Source: an uncultured Eubacteriales bacterium
GTDB taxonomy: Bacteria; Bacillota; Clostridia; Oscillospirales; Oscillospiraceae
Reading direction: 5' to 3'
Assembly: GCA_900554275.1 (NCBI GenBank)
Contig: USGS01000003.1
Span: 1 to 64,000, forward strand
DNA length: 64,000 nt
The translations under genes were made by a program, and so were the position numbers. Positions 33,853 to 43,810 of this stretch are shown one piece after another (the first letter of the stretch is position 1; the number at the start of each line of letters is the position of its first letter). A model generated the notes under the pieces. It saw only the letters and a program-made list of their open reading frames with translations, did no database searches and was not told where the DNA came from.

Positions 33853-36270
33853 ATGCCCATTGTCGCCAAGCTGGCCGTGCAGGCGGCGACGTATGCCATC
33901 GACAAGGCGTATGACTATCTGCTGCCCGACGAGCTGTCGGGCCGGGTGGGATGCCGCGTGTTGGTCCCCTTTGGACGCGGCAACCGGCTCAGTGAGGGTG
34001 TGATCCTGTCTCTGCATCAGGAAGTGCCGGCCAAGCCGCTGAAGGCCGTCCGTTCGCTGCTGGACGACGAGCCGGTGGTGACGGAGAAGGAGCTGCGGCT
34101 GGCCCTGTGGATGAGCCGCCGGTATTTCTGCACATTCTACGACGCGCTGCGCACCATCCTGCCCGCCGCCGTGTGGTATCGCTACAGGGAGATCTGGTCG
34201 ATGCGCCAGCCGGTGCTGATGCCGGACGCCCCGGAACGGGAGCAGGCGGTGGCCCGGCTTCTGCAGGACGGCCCGCTGGCGGAGGACAAGCTGTGTCAGG
34301 CCCTGGGCGACGATATACCGCCGCTGCTGCGCCGCATGGAGAAGGCGGGAACGCTGACCCACACCACGGAGCAGCAGAAAAAGGTCCGCGACAAGGTGGT
34401 GGCCTTCGCGTCCCTCTGCGTACCGGCGGAGCAGGCCGCGGATCTGGCGGGCCGATCCTCCAAACGCAGGGAAGTGGTGTCGTTTCTGGCCCGGAACGGC
34501 GAAACAGCCCTTCACGACCTGCGGTATTTTACCGGCGCGGCGAAAAAGACCGTGGACGACCTGTGCCGGCTGGGCGCGGTGTCCCTGCGCGAGCAGGAGG
34601 AGTACCGCATCTCTGAAAAACAGTACGCTGTAAAGGCGACAGATATTACACTGAACGACGAGCAGCAGCGTGTCTGCGACGCGCTGCTGGCGCAGATAGA
34701 CCGGGGCGAGGCCGGCGTCACGCTGCTGCTGGGCGTTACCGGCAGCGGCAAGACCATGGTGTATATCCGGCTGGCCCAGCTGCTGCTGGAGCGGGGTAGA
34801 TCCGTGATGATCCTCGTCCCCGAGATCGCCCTGACGCCTCAGATGATGGCCCGCTTTACCGCCTATTTCGGCGACCGGGTGGCGCTGCTGCACAGCGGCC
34901 TGCGTATGACGGAGCGGTACGACCAGTACAAGCGCATCCGCCGGGGTGAGGCCCGCATCGTGCTGGGCACGCGCTCGGCGGTGTTCGCGCCGCTGGTGGA
35001 GCTGGGTCTCATCGTCATGGATGAGGAACAGGAGGGCTCCTACGAGTCCGAGAACGCACCCTGCTACCACGCCCGTGACGTGGCCAAGTACCGCTGCGCC
35101 CAGGAGGGCGCGCGGCTGCTGCTGGGCTCCGCCACCCCCACGGTGGAGACGGCCTGGCACGCGGAAAAGGGCGACTACGGTCTGCTGGAGCTGCGGCAGC
35201 GGTTCAACCGGCAGGCGCTGCCCCGGGTCATCGTGGCGGACCTGCGCCATGAGCTGCGGCAGGGCCGCAGCACCGTCATCAGCCAGCCGCTGTATGACGA
35301 GCTGCAAAAAAACATGGCGGCGGGGGAGCAGAGCATCCTGTTCCTGAACCGCCGGGGCAGCAGCCGCCAGCTGCTGTGCCCCCAGTGCAGCTATGTGCCG
35401 GAATGTCCCCGCTGCAGTGTGTACCTGACGTACCACAGCGCCAACGACCGGCTCATGTGCCACTACTGCGGCTTTTCCCAGCCCGCACCGGAGCGTTGTC
35501 CCGACTGCGGCGGCGCGCTGAAGCATATCGGCTTCGGCACGCAGCGTGTGGAGGAGGAGCTGCACGAGCTGTTCCCCGATACAGAGGTGCTGCGCATGGA
35601 CGCAGATACCGTGTCCGCGGGCCACGAGGCGCTGCTCCGGCAGTTCGAGGAGCGGCGCGTGCCCATTCTGCTGGGCACGCAGATGGTGGCCAAGGGACTG
35701 GACTTTGAGAATGTGACGCTGGTGGGTGTGCTCAGCGCCGACCTGTCGCTGTATGTGGACCATTATCGCGCCGCCGAGCGCACCTTCAACCTGCTGACCC
35801 AGGTGGTGGGCCGCGCCGGACGGGGCGCGAAGGAGGGCCGTGCGGTGATCCAGACCTACACGCCGGAGAACGACGTGATCCAGGCCGCGGCGGCCCAGGA
35901 CTATGAGCGCTTTTACCGCAGCGAAATTCAGCTGCGCCGTCTGCGGCGCGACCCGCCCTTTGCCGACCAGTTCATCATCACGGTCAGCGGCGGGGAGGAG
36001 AACGATGTCCGCCGCGCCGTGGGACTGCTGCGAAGCGTCCTGGACGCGGCGGTGAAGAAACCGCCCTATGACGACATGGGGCTGGAGCTGATCGGTCCTG
36101 CGCCCGCGCCGGTGGTGCGCGTCAACGGCAGCTACCGCTACCGTCTGCTGCTGCTGGGCGAGAACAACGCCCAGGTCCGCGGCCTGCTGTCCTCCTTCAT
36201 GCGGGCTTTTGCCCAGCGGGCGGAGAACCGGCGGCTGCATATCCGCGTGGACTGCGATCTCATGGATTGA
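33853..36270 (+). CDS. priA: primosomal protein N' (replication restart helicase)
   Basis: An 805-residue PriA, a 3'-5' helicase that reloads the replisome at collapsed forks. The N-terminal 3'BD domain covers about 1-110. Walker A is GVTGSGKT near 299-306, and motif II is a DEEQ box in VMDEEQEGSYES near 395. Eight cysteines between about 510 and 560 (CPQC, CPRC, CHYC, CPDC) form the two zinc sites. The ATG at 33853 is one base past the rpoZ stop. Length is within the family range. Confidence 0.96.
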   Translation: MPIVAKLAVQAATYAIDKAYDYLLPDELSGRVGCRVLVPFGRGNRLSEGVILSLHQEVPAKPLKAVRSLLDDEPVVTEKELRLALWMSRRYFCTFYDALRTILPAAVWYRYREIWSMRQPVLMPDAPEREQAVARLLQDGPLAEDKLCQALGDDIPPLLRRMEKAGTLTHTTEQQKKVRDKVVAFASLCVPAEQAADLAGRSSKRREVVSFLARNGETALHDLRYFTGAAKKTVDDLCRLGAVSLREQEEYRISEKQYAVKATDITLNDEQQRVCDALLAQIDRGEAGVTLLLGVTGSGKTMVYIRLAQLLLERGRSVMILVPEIALTPQMMARFTAYFGDRVALLHSGLRMTERYDQYKRIRRGEARIVLGTRSAVFAPLVELGLIVMDEEQEGSYESENAPCYHARDVAKYRCAQEGARLLLGSATPTVETAWHAEKGDYGLLELRQRFNRQALPRVIVADLRHELRQGRSTVISQPLYDELQKNMAAGEQSILFLNRRGSSRQLLCPQCSYVPECPRCSVYLTYHSANDRLMCHYCGFSQPAPERCPDCGGALKHIGFGTQRVEEELHELFPDTEVLRMDADTVSAGHEALLRQFEERRVPILLGTQMVAKGLDFENVTLVGVLSADLSLYVDHYRAAERTFNLLTQVVGRAGRGAKEGRAVIQTYTPENDVIQAAAAQDYERFYRSEIQLRRLRRDPPFADQFIITVSGGEENDVRRAVGLLRSVLDAAVKKPPYDDMGLELIGPAPAPVVRVNGSYRYRLLLLGENNAQVRGLLSSFMRAFAQRAENRRLHIRVDCDLMD

Positions 36271-36303
36271 GCTAATTTTGATTTTGGAATAGAGGTAAGC
36301 GAT

Positions 36304-36831
36304 ATGGCATTACGAAAGATAGCATTGCAGGGCGAGGAGTGCCTGACCAAGGTCTGCCGCCCTGTGACCGACTTCAACAGCCGTCTCCGCACGTTGCTGG
36401 ATGACATGGCGGACACGCTGGAGGAGTCCGGCGGCGTGGGCCTGGCCGCGCCCCAGGTGGGTGTGCTGCGCCGTGTGTGCGTGGTGTTGGACGAGGATGA
36501 CCAGCTCATCGAGCTGATCAACCCGGAGATTATCTACACCGAGGGCGAGCAGACCGGCCTGGAGGGCTGCCTCAGCGTCCCCGGGAAATACGGCGAGGTG
36601 ACGCGGCCCTATATCGTCCGTGTCCGTGCCCAGGACCGGGACGGCAACTGGTTTGAGGCGGAGGACGAGGGCCTGACCGCCCGCTGCTTCTGCCACGAGA
36701 TCGAGCACCTGGACGGCCACCTGTTCGTGGAGCACACCGACCGTCTGCTGGAGGGCGAGGAGCTGCAAAAGTGGCTGGACGACCACGCCGACGAGTACGA
36801 GATCGAAGAAACGGAAGAAGAGGATACCTGA
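36304..36831 (+). CDS. def: peptide deformylase
   Basis: A 175-residue peptide deformylase, which removes the formyl group from new proteins. Motif 1 is GVGLAAPQ at 44-51, motif 2 EGCLS at 87-91 with metal ligand Cys89, and motif 3 HEIEH at 131-135. The start follows AGAGGTAAGCGAT. Its stop TGA overlaps the fmt ATG (TGATG), which couples deformylation and formylation genes. The acidic tail (EIEETEEED) is not part of the catalytic core. Confidence 0.97.
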   Translation: MALRKIALQGEECLTKVCRPVTDFNSRLRTLLDDMADTLEESGGVGLAAPQVGVLRRVCVVLDEDDQLIELINPEIIYTEGEQTGLEGCLSVPGKYGEVTRPYIVRVRAQDRDGNWFEAEDEGLTARCFCHEIEHLDGHLFVEHTDRLLEGEELQKWLDDHADEYEIEETEEEDT

Positions 36832-37751
36832 TGCGTATTTTGTTTATGGGAACGCCGGATTTCGCCGTAGCGTCGCTGCGGCGGCTGGTGGAGGACGGGC
36901 ACGATGTCTGCGGCGTGTTCACCCAGCCGGACAAGCCCAAGAACCGCGGCCACAAGATGGCATTCTCACCCGTAAAGGAATATGCCATTACACAGAATAT
37001 CCCGGTGTATCAACCGCTGAAAATGCGGGACGGAGAGGCGCTGTCCATCGTCCAGTCCCTCGCCCCGGAGCTGATCGTGGTGGCGGCCTACGGCAAGATC
37101 CTGCCGGAGGATATTCTGCATACGCCGCCCTACGGCTCTATCAATGTCCATTCCTCGGTGCTGCCCAAGTATCGGGGCGCGGCGCCCATCAACTGGGCCA
37201 TCCTCAACGGTGAGACGGCCACCGGCGTGACCATCATGTATATGGCCAAGGAGCTGGACGCGGGGGACATCATCCTCTGCCGCGAAACGGCCATCGACCC
37301 GGACGAGGACGCGCTGGCGCTGACCAAACGTCTGGCGGAGCTGGGCGCGGAAGCCCTCAGCGAGGCGGTGTGCCGCCTGCAAGACGGCACGGCCATCCGG
37401 ACGCCCCAGGACCACAGCGCCTTCACCTATGCGCCCATGCTGGACCGCAGCCTGTCGCCGCTGGATTTCACCAAGCCCGCCCGGCAGCTCCACGACCAGG
37501 TCCGCGGCCTGATCCCCTGGCCCTGCGCCGTCATGACGCTGGACGGCAAGATGGTGAAGGTCTATCGCACCGCCGTAGGCGGCGACACCGCCGCCGCGCC
37601 GGGGAAGATCCTTGCGGCGGGGAAGAATGGCATCGACATCGCCTGCGGCGACGGCAAAGCGCTGCGCATCCTTGAGCTGCAGGCTGAGGGCGGCAAGCGT
37701 ATGACCGCGGCGAATTACCTCTGCGGACACCCCGTGCAGGTGGACGCATGA
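36831..37751 (+). CDS. fmt: methionyl-tRNA formyltransferase
   Basis: A 306-residue formyltransferase that uses 10-formyl-tetrahydrofolate to formylate initiator Met-tRNA. It opens RILFMGTPDFAVASL and has the catalytic loop SSVLPKYRGAAPINWAI near 104-120, with Asn, His and Asp in usual places. The C-terminal OB-like domain spans about 205-306. Start and stop overlap def and rsmB respectively by one and four bases, the standard def-fmt-rsmB order. Confidence 0.97.
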   Translation: MRILFMGTPDFAVASLRRLVEDGHDVCGVFTQPDKPKNRGHKMAFSPVKEYAITQNIPVYQPLKMRDGEALSIVQSLAPELIVVAAYGKILPEDILHTPPYGSINVHSSVLPKYRGAAPINWAILNGETATGVTIMYMAKELDAGDIILCRETAIDPDEDALALTKRLAELGAEALSEAVCRLQDGTAIRTPQDHSAFTYAPMLDRSLSPLDFTKPARQLHDQVRGLIPWPCAVMTLDGKMVKVYRTAVGGDTAAAPGKILAAGKNGIDIACGDGKALRILELQAEGGKRMTAANYLCGHPVQVDA

Positions 37752-39081
37752 CCAACGTAAAGAACGCCCGGGACGCGGCGCTGGAAACGCTGCTGCAGAC
37801 CAGCCGGGGCGGCTGGTCCGACGGCAGCCTGAAGCGTACCGTGCAGCGGGCCGGACTGGACAGCCGGGACGCGGCGCTGTGCAGCCGTTTGGTCTACGGC
37901 GTGGTGCAGAACCGCGCCCTGATGGACTACTATATCGACCAATGGTGCAGCCAGCGGGCCAGCCACTTAGAGCCTGTGGTGGCCTATATCCTGCGGCTGG
38001 CGTCTACCAGATCCTGTTCATGGACAAGATCCCGGATCGGGCCGCGGTGAACGAGGCCGTGGAGCAGATCAAGCGCTGGGGCAGACCCCGCGCCGCCGGC
38101 ATGGTCAACGCCGTGCTGCGGAAATGCGTGGCAAGTAAAAATGCTTTACCATTATTACGCGGCAAGGATGACGTGGATCGGCTGGCATTGCAATACAGCC
38201 ACCCCCGCTGGCTGGTGGAGCGGCTCATAAAGCTGCTGGGCCGTGAGGAAGCGGAGCAGCTTTTGGCGCTGCACAACCAGCCCGTGCCCACCACCATACA
38301 GACCAACCCCCTGAAAACCACCCCCGCCGCGCTGCGGCGGGAGCTGGAAGCAGCGGGCGTGGAGGTCACGCCTCATCCGTGGCTGGAGGGCTGCTTCACC
38401 GTCACCGGCACAGGTGATTTGGAGAAGCTGCCCGCCTTCACCGAGGGACGCTGCACCGTGCAGGATGCGGCGGCGCGGCTGGTGTCCCTGGCCGCCGCCC
38501 CGGACGAGCACGCCCGGGTGCTGGACGTCTGCGCCGCCCCCGGCGGCAAGTCCTTCGCCCTGGCCATGGACATGGCCGACGGCGGCGACATCCTGTCCTG
38601 CGACATCCACCCTCACAAGCTGAAGCTCATCGAAAACGGCGCGCAGCGTCTGGGTCTCCGCTCCATCCGCACCGCCCTGGCGGACGGCAGGGAGGAGCAC
38701 GCCGCCTGGCTTGACCAGGCCGACCTGGTGGTGGCGGACGTACCCTGCTCGGGTCTGGGCATCATCCGCAAGAAGCCGGACATCCGCTATAAGAAGCCGG
38801 CGGAGCTGGCGCAGCTGCCGCCCATCCAAAAGGCCATTTTAGACAACGTCTGCCGCTATGTCTGCCCCGGCGGCGTGCTGGTGTATGCCACCTGCACCAT
38901 CCTGCCGGAGGAGAACGAGGATCAGGTGTCCGCCTTTCTGGCCTCTCACCCCGAGTTTGAAAAAACGCCCTTCACGCTGCCCGGCATCGGCGGCTGTGAC
39001 GGCGCTGTGACCCTCTATCCCCACCGTACCGGAACGGACGGCTTCTTTATCTGCCGTATGCGCCGCCGCAGCGAGGAATAA
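37748..39081 (+). pseudogene. rsmB: 16S rRNA m5C967 methyltransferase RsmB, frameshifted
   Basis: RsmB methylates cytosine 967 of 16S rRNA. The N-terminal NusB-like RNA-binding part runs in one frame from ATG 37748 to about 37999. The rest continues in the next frame (GVYQILFMDKIPDRAAV) to 39081. One G is missing in CTGGCGTC at about 37999-38000: adding a G restores LRLGVYQIL, the expected reading. The catalytic part is intact, with CAAPGGKS near the SAM site, the PCSGLG cysteine and the TCTILPEEN cysteine. The frameshift may be a real mutation or a sequencing error. If real, translation would end at 38050 after about 100 residues. Confidence 0.9.
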
Positions 39082-39083
39082 CT

Positions 39084-40115
39084 ATGACCGACATCAAATC
39101 CATGACGGAAGCGGAACTGACCGCTTATTTTAATGCCCTGGGCCAGCCCGCCTTCCGCGCCCGGCAGGTATTCACCTGGCTGCACCGGGGCGTTACGTCC
39201 TTTGACGACATGACAGACCTCTCCAAGCCCCTGCGCACCCAGCTGGCGGAGCAGTGCTTCATCACCGCGCCCACCGTGGCCCGGAAGCAGGTCTCCCGGC
39301 TGGACGGCACTATCAAATACCTCTGGGAGCTGGCCGACGGCAACTGCATCGAGAGCGTCCTCATGCGATACCACCACGGCAACACCGTCTGCATCTCGTC
39401 CCAGGTGGGCTGCCGCATGGGCTGCGCCTTCTGCGCCAGCACCATCGCCGGCAAGGTCCGCGACCTGCGGCCCTCGGAGCTGCTGGACCAGGTGCTGTTC
39501 ACCCAGTTGGACAGCGGCGTGCCCATCTCCAACATCGTGCTCATGGGCATTGGCGAGCCGCTGGACAACATGGACAATGTGCTGCGCTTTCTGGAGCTGG
39601 TCAACAGCCCCAACGGCCTGCACATCGGTATGCGCCACATCAGCCTGTCCACCTGCGGCGTCGTGCCTGGCATCGACGCTTTGGCGGAGAAGCAGCTTCA
39701 GCTCACCCTCTCCGTCTCCCTCCACGCGCCGGACAGCGAGACCCGCAGCCGTATCATGCCGGTGAACCGCGCGTATGATGTGGAGGATCTGTTTGATGCT
39801 TGCCATCGCTACTTCAAAAAGACAGGCCGCCGCATCAGCTTCGAATACGCCATGATCGACGGTGTCAACGACCACGATTGGCAGGCGGAGCTGATCGCCA
39901 AAAAGCTCCGGGGTATGCCCGGCCACGTCAATATGATCCCCCTGAACGACGTGGTGGAGAGCCCCTACAAGCCCAGCCGCCGCATCGCGGCCTTCCAGCA
40001 GAAGCTGGAGAGTCTGGGCGTGACAGCCACCGTCCGCAGAAGCCTGGGCGGCGACATCGACGCCTCCTGCGGCCAGCTGCGAAGAAAGCAAATGCAGGAA
40101 ATGGGTCAGCTGTAA
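39084..40115 (+). CDS. rlmN: 23S rRNA/tRNA m2A methyltransferase RlmN
   Basis: A 343-residue radical-SAM enzyme that methylates A2503 of 23S rRNA and A37 of some tRNAs. The iron-sulfur motif is CRMGCAFC near 112-119, and the other catalytic cysteine sits near the C-terminus in ASCGQLR. The opening DIKSMTEAELTAYF resembles known members. It follows rsmB by two bases, the normal order. Length fits the family. Confidence 0.97.
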   Translation: MTDIKSMTEAELTAYFNALGQPAFRARQVFTWLHRGVTSFDDMTDLSKPLRTQLAEQCFITAPTVARKQVSRLDGTIKYLWELADGNCIESVLMRYHHGNTVCISSQVGCRMGCAFCASTIAGKVRDLRPSELLDQVLFTQLDSGVPISNIVLMGIGEPLDNMDNVLRFLELVNSPNGLHIGMRHISLSTCGVVPGIDALAEKQLQLTLSVSLHAPDSETRSRIMPVNRAYDVEDLFDACHRYFKKTGRRISFEYAMIDGVNDHDWQAELIAKKLRGMPGHVNMIPLNDVVESPYKPSRRIAAFQQKLESLGVTATVRRSLGGDIDASCGQLRRKQMQEMGQL

Positions 40116-40164
40116 AGCCTATTTCCTTGCTGGACTATTTATCACGAAAAGGATGTGAACCAGC

Positions 40165-40908
40165 GTGAAGCTATGGGGTATCACCAACACGGGCCTTGTC
40201 CGCAGCGAGAATCAGGACGCCTACGCCGCCTTCGAGGCCGGCGGCTGTACCGCCGCCGTGGTCTGCGACGGTATGGGCGGCACCCACGGCGGCCGGGTGG
40301 CCAGCGCCATCGCCGTGGCCTGTTTCCAGCGTGAGATACAAAATGATCTGCGGGCGGATATGACCGCCGACCAGCTCCGTCATGTGATGTTGGCGGCCAT
40401 CGCCGCCGCCAACGACGCCATCCGCCGTGAGGCGGGGCGCAATGCGGATTACCGCCACATGGGCACGACGCTGGTCTGCGCGCTGGCCCGCCCCGACATG
40501 GCGCTCATCGCCAATATTGGCGACAGCCGCGCCTACCATATCACCCCGGAGGGCATCCGCCAGATCTCCCGCGACCACTCGGTGGTGGAGAGCATGGTGG
40601 CCAAGGGCGACATCACGCCTCAGGAGGCCCGCCGCCATCCCAACCGCAACCTGATCACCCGGGCGCTGGGCCCGGACATCGACGCCAAGGCCGACACGTT
40701 TACGCTGCCCTGGCGCAGCGGGGAGTACATACTCCTCTGCACCGACGGACTGGTGAACACCGTGTCCGACCAGGAGATGCTGTTTGAAGTGCTGTACGAC
40801 GGCGATGTGAACGGCTGCCTGGAGCATCTGCTGCAAATATCCCTCCAGCGGGGCGCGCCGGATAATATCACCGCCGTGCTGCTGCTGAATGACGAAGAAA
40901 GGAGTTGA
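40165..40908 (+). CDS. prpC: PP2C-type protein phosphatase (Stp/PrpC)
   Basis: A 247-residue manganese-dependent Ser/Thr phosphatase. Metal-binding motifs are RSENQDAYAAF (13-23), VCDGMGGTHGG near 33-43, GDSRAY near 118 and LCTDGL near 191. It would reverse phosphorylation by the next-door PrkC kinase. A GTG start follows AAAAGGATGTGAACCAGC. Its 3' end contains the kinase ribosome site (AAAGGAG). Confidence 0.96.
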   Translation: MKLWGITNTGLVRSENQDAYAAFEAGGCTAAVVCDGMGGTHGGRVASAIAVACFQREIQNDLRADMTADQLRHVMLAAIAAANDAIRREAGRNADYRHMGTTLVCALARPDMALIANIGDSRAYHITPEGIRQISRDHSVVESMVAKGDITPQEARRHPNRNLITRALGPDIDAKADTFTLPWRSGEYILLCTDGLVNTVSDQEMLFEVLYDGDVNGCLEHLLQISLQRGAPDNITAVLLLNDEERS

Positions 40909-40913
40909 CGACC

Positions 40914-42872
40914 ATGGATCAGTATATCGGAAAAATGCTGGACGACCGCTATGAAATACTGGAGCTGATCGGATCGGGCGGCATGGCTAACGTCTACAAG
41001 GCGCGCTGTCACCGGCTGAACCGTTTGGTCGCCATCAAGATACTCAAGAGCGACCTGGCGGAGAACGCCGACTTCCGCCGCCGCTTCCACGACGAGTCCC
41101 AGGCCGTGGCCCAGCTGAGCCACGCCAACATCGTCTCGGTATACGATGTGTCCACCAACCCGGACACGGAGTATATCGTCATGGAGCTCATTGACGGCAT
41201 CACCCTCAAGCAATATATGGAGCGCCGCGGCCGCATGGACTGGCGCGAGTCACTCCACTTCATCACCCAGATCATGCGCGGCCTGAGCCATGCCCACAGT
41301 CGGGGCATCATCCACCGTGACATCAAGCCCCAGAACATCATGGTCCTGCGTGACGGCAGCGTGAAGGTGGCCGATTTCGGCATCGCCTGCCTTGCCAACG
41401 CCGGACAGACGCTGACCCAGGAGGCTCTTGGCTCTGTCCACTATATCTCCCCGGAGCAGGCCCGGGGCGACCGGATCGACGCCCGATCCGACATCTATTC
41501 CGCCGGCGTGGTGCTGTACGAGATGCTCACGGGCCGCCTGCCCTTCGAGGGAGAGAGCGCCGTATCCGTGGCCATCCAGCACCTCAGCTCCGTGCCCCTC
41601 GCCCCCCGAGACATCGACCCCAGTATCCCCGAGCCGCTGGAGCTGATCTGCATGAAGGCCATGAACAGCGACCCCAACAAGCGCTATCCTACCGCCGACG
41701 CCATGCTGGCGGACCTGGAGAAGTTCCGCAAGGACCCGTCGGTGGATATGGACTATATCCGCCGCGAGCTGGACACGCCCTCCTCCGAGAGCGAGCCCAC
41801 CATGCCGCTGCCCACTTCTCAAGTGGCCTCCGCCGTGAAAAAGCGCTCTGCCGAGGCACGGCGCGACGACTACCGGGACGACGAGCCGCCCCGGCGTGAT
41901 AAGAAGTCGCTGGCCATCATCGTGGGTATCTTCGCGGCGGCGCTGGTGCTGGTGCTGCTGCTGTTCAAGCTGATTTTGGGCGATTTTGGCCCTGCCGGCA
42001 GCAACAAGAGCTACCCTGTCCCCGATGTGCGGGGCAAGACTGTGGAGGAAGCCCAGCTCATGGATGAGGTGAAGGACATCTTCTACATCGAGGTGGTGGG
42101 CACCCGGGTGACAGACCAGTATGAGCCGGGTCAGATCGTGGAGCAGGACCCCACCGCCGGCAAGACCCGCAAGAGCAACCTGGTCATTCAGGTCTATGTG
42201 GCGGAAGCGCCGGAAAAGGAATATATGAAGAACGTGGTGGGCATGGAGTACCGCCAGGCCCGGGTGCTGCTGGGCGACATGGGGCTGGAGCTTGCGTTCC
42301 AGCCGGTGTATGAGATGTCTGACAAATATCCCACCGACGTGGTGGTATCCACCGAGCCGGCGGCGGATCAGCCCCTGACAAAGGGCCAGACCGTCATTCT
42401 CCACATCAGCACCGGCCCGGAGACAGTGACCGTTCCCACCTTCACCGGCATGAATATCTCCAACGCCATCCACGACGCCCAGGACCTGGGCCTGACCATT
42501 GGCGAGATCACCTACGACCCGTACAACTTCGAGCCTGCCGGCACGGTGGTCCATCAGGACATTGAGCCGAAAACGGTGGTGGACGGCGGTACGCGGATCA
42601 GCTTCACCGTCAGTGGCAGTGAAAACGAGTCCACGGCCCTGCACACCAAGGTGGTGGAGTTCACCATGCCCACCGGCTGGGAGGGCATGGTCAAGGTGGA
42701 GTTTGAGCAGGACGGCGCCGTGGTGGACAGCCAGTATCTCAGCGCTACCATGGGGACGATCAGCTATACCTTCTCCGGTGTGGCCGGCACGGGCGCTACC
42801 GTCTGCGCTTACTTCACCAATGTGGAGACAGATACCACTATCGTTTCCCCCGCCCAGGAGATACGCTTTTGA
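40914..42872 (+). CDS. prkC: PASTA-domain Ser/Thr protein kinase PrkC
   Basis: A 652-residue membrane kinase. The kinase domain (about 10-275) has GSGGMANVYKA, HRDIKPQN and DFG motifs. A basic juxtamembrane region and one helix at about 330-350 follow. Three PASTA domains outside the cell (about 362-430, 432-500, 502-570) start with VPDVRGKTVEEA-, MKNVVGMEYRQA- and VPTFTGMNISNA-type strands. A final beta-rich domain of about 75 residues (to 652) has no clear name. PASTA repeats sense peptidoglycan fragments. The ATG at 40914 is nine bases from AGGAG. rsgA follows with a four-base overlap. Confidence 0.96.
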   Translation: MDQYIGKMLDDRYEILELIGSGGMANVYKARCHRLNRLVAIKILKSDLAENADFRRRFHDESQAVAQLSHANIVSVYDVSTNPDTEYIVMELIDGITLKQYMERRGRMDWRESLHFITQIMRGLSHAHSRGIIHRDIKPQNIMVLRDGSVKVADFGIACLANAGQTLTQEALGSVHYISPEQARGDRIDARSDIYSAGVVLYEMLTGRLPFEGESAVSVAIQHLSSVPLAPRDIDPSIPEPLELICMKAMNSDPNKRYPTADAMLADLEKFRKDPSVDMDYIRRELDTPSSESEPTMPLPTSQVASAVKKRSAEARRDDYRDDEPPRRDKKSLAIIVGIFAAALVLVLLLFKLILGDFGPAGSNKSYPVPDVRGKTVEEAQLMDEVKDIFYIEVVGTRVTDQYEPGQIVEQDPTAGKTRKSNLVIQVYVAEAPEKEYMKNVVGMEYRQARVLLGDMGLELAFQPVYEMSDKYPTDVVVSTEPAADQPLTKGQTVILHISTGPETVTVPTFTGMNISNAIHDAQDLGLTIGEITYDPYNFEPAGTVVHQDIEPKTVVDGGTRISFTVSGSENESTALHTKVVEFTMPTGWEGMVKVEFEQDGAVVDSQYLSATMGTISYTFSGVAGTGATVCAYFTNVETDTTIVSPAQEIRF

Positions 42873-43753
42873 GCCGGGGGCGCATTGAAAAAGCCCTCAG
42901 CGGCTTCTACTATGTGAATACCGGCGGCGGGACGCTCCAGTGCCGCGCCCGGGGCAAATTCCGCCGCGAGGGCCTCAGCCCCTTGGTGGGCGACTGGGTG
43001 CAGGTTCGGGAGCTGGGCAACGGCGAGGGCTTTGTGGAGGCGGTGGAGGAGCGCCGCAACCAGTTTGCCCGCCCCGCCGCCGCCAACATCGACCAGCTGG
43101 TGATCCTGGCCTCAGCGGCCATACCGGTGACAGAGCCGTACCTCATCGACCGCATCGCCTCCATCGCCGCCCTGAAGGGCTGTCAGGTGCTGCTGTGCCT
43201 GAACAAGTGCGACCTGGACAGCGCCGACGCGCTGTACGACATTTACAGCCGCTCCGCCATCCCCGTTCTCCGTGTCAGCGCCGTCACCGGCCAGGGGCTG
43301 GACGCGCTGCGTGATGCCATACGCGGCAAGCTCAGCGCCTTCACCGGCAACTCCGGCGTGGGAAAGTCCAGCGTGCTGAACGCGCTGCTGCCGTCCCTGG
43401 ACCTGCCGGTGGGGGAGGTCAGCAAGGCCCTGGGCCGCGGCCGCCATACCACCCGCCATGTGGAGCTGTTCTCCCTGGGGGAGGACACCTATATCATCGA
43501 CACCCCCGGCTTCTCATCCTTCGACACGGCGGAGATGGACCTGGCGCTGAAGCAGCACCTGCCGGAGACGTTCCCCGAGTTCGCACCCTATGTGGATGAC
43601 TGCCGCTTCACCGGCTGCACCCATATCAAGGAAAAGGGCTGCCGCGTGCTGCAGGCCGTGAAGGACGGCCTGATCCCCGTCAGCCGCCACCGCAGCTACG
43701 TCCGTCTCTTCGATGAGCTGAAGGACGTGAAGGAATGGCAGCAGAAAAAATAA
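42869..43753 (+). CDS. rsgA: small ribosomal subunit biogenesis GTPase RsgA
   Basis: A 294-residue circularly permuted GTPase that releases assembly factors from the 30S subunit. It has an N-terminal OB domain (to about 65), G4 NKCD near 112, G1 GNSGVGKSS near 164 and G3 DTPGFSSF near 212. A C-terminal zinc knuckle (CRFTGCTHIKEKGC) ends near 258. The start is TTG at 42869 behind CAGGAGATACGCT and overlapping the prkC stop. rpe and thiN, which often follow, are absent. Confidence 0.96.
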   Translation: MSRGRIEKALSGFYYVNTGGGTLQCRARGKFRREGLSPLVGDWVQVRELGNGEGFVEAVEERRNQFARPAAANIDQLVILASAAIPVTEPYLIDRIASIAALKGCQVLLCLNKCDLDSADALYDIYSRSAIPVLRVSAVTGQGLDALRDAIRGKLSAFTGNSGVGKSSVLNALLPSLDLPVGEVSKALGRGRHTTRHVELFSLGEDTYIIDTPGFSSFDTAEMDLALKQHLPETFPEFAPYVDDCRFTGCTHIKEKGCRVLQAVKDGLIPVSRHRSYVRLFDELKDVKEWQQKK

Positions 43754-43762
43754 AAGCCAAAA

Positions 43763-43800
43763 CGGAAGGAGCACCCCATCCCGGGTACTCCTTCCGCTTT
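43763..43800 (+). terminator. terminator after rsgA
   Basis: A 9-bp stem (CGGAAGGAG and complement at 43788-43796) with a 16-base loop and a T-rich tail, ten bases after the stop codon. Confidence 0.85.
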
Positions 43801-43810
43801 TTGGTATCCA

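Noticed and set aside
33829..36240. 803-residue minus-strand frame opposite priA
   Set aside because: PriA is complete on the + strand. The reverse frame shows no known motif and a biased composition.
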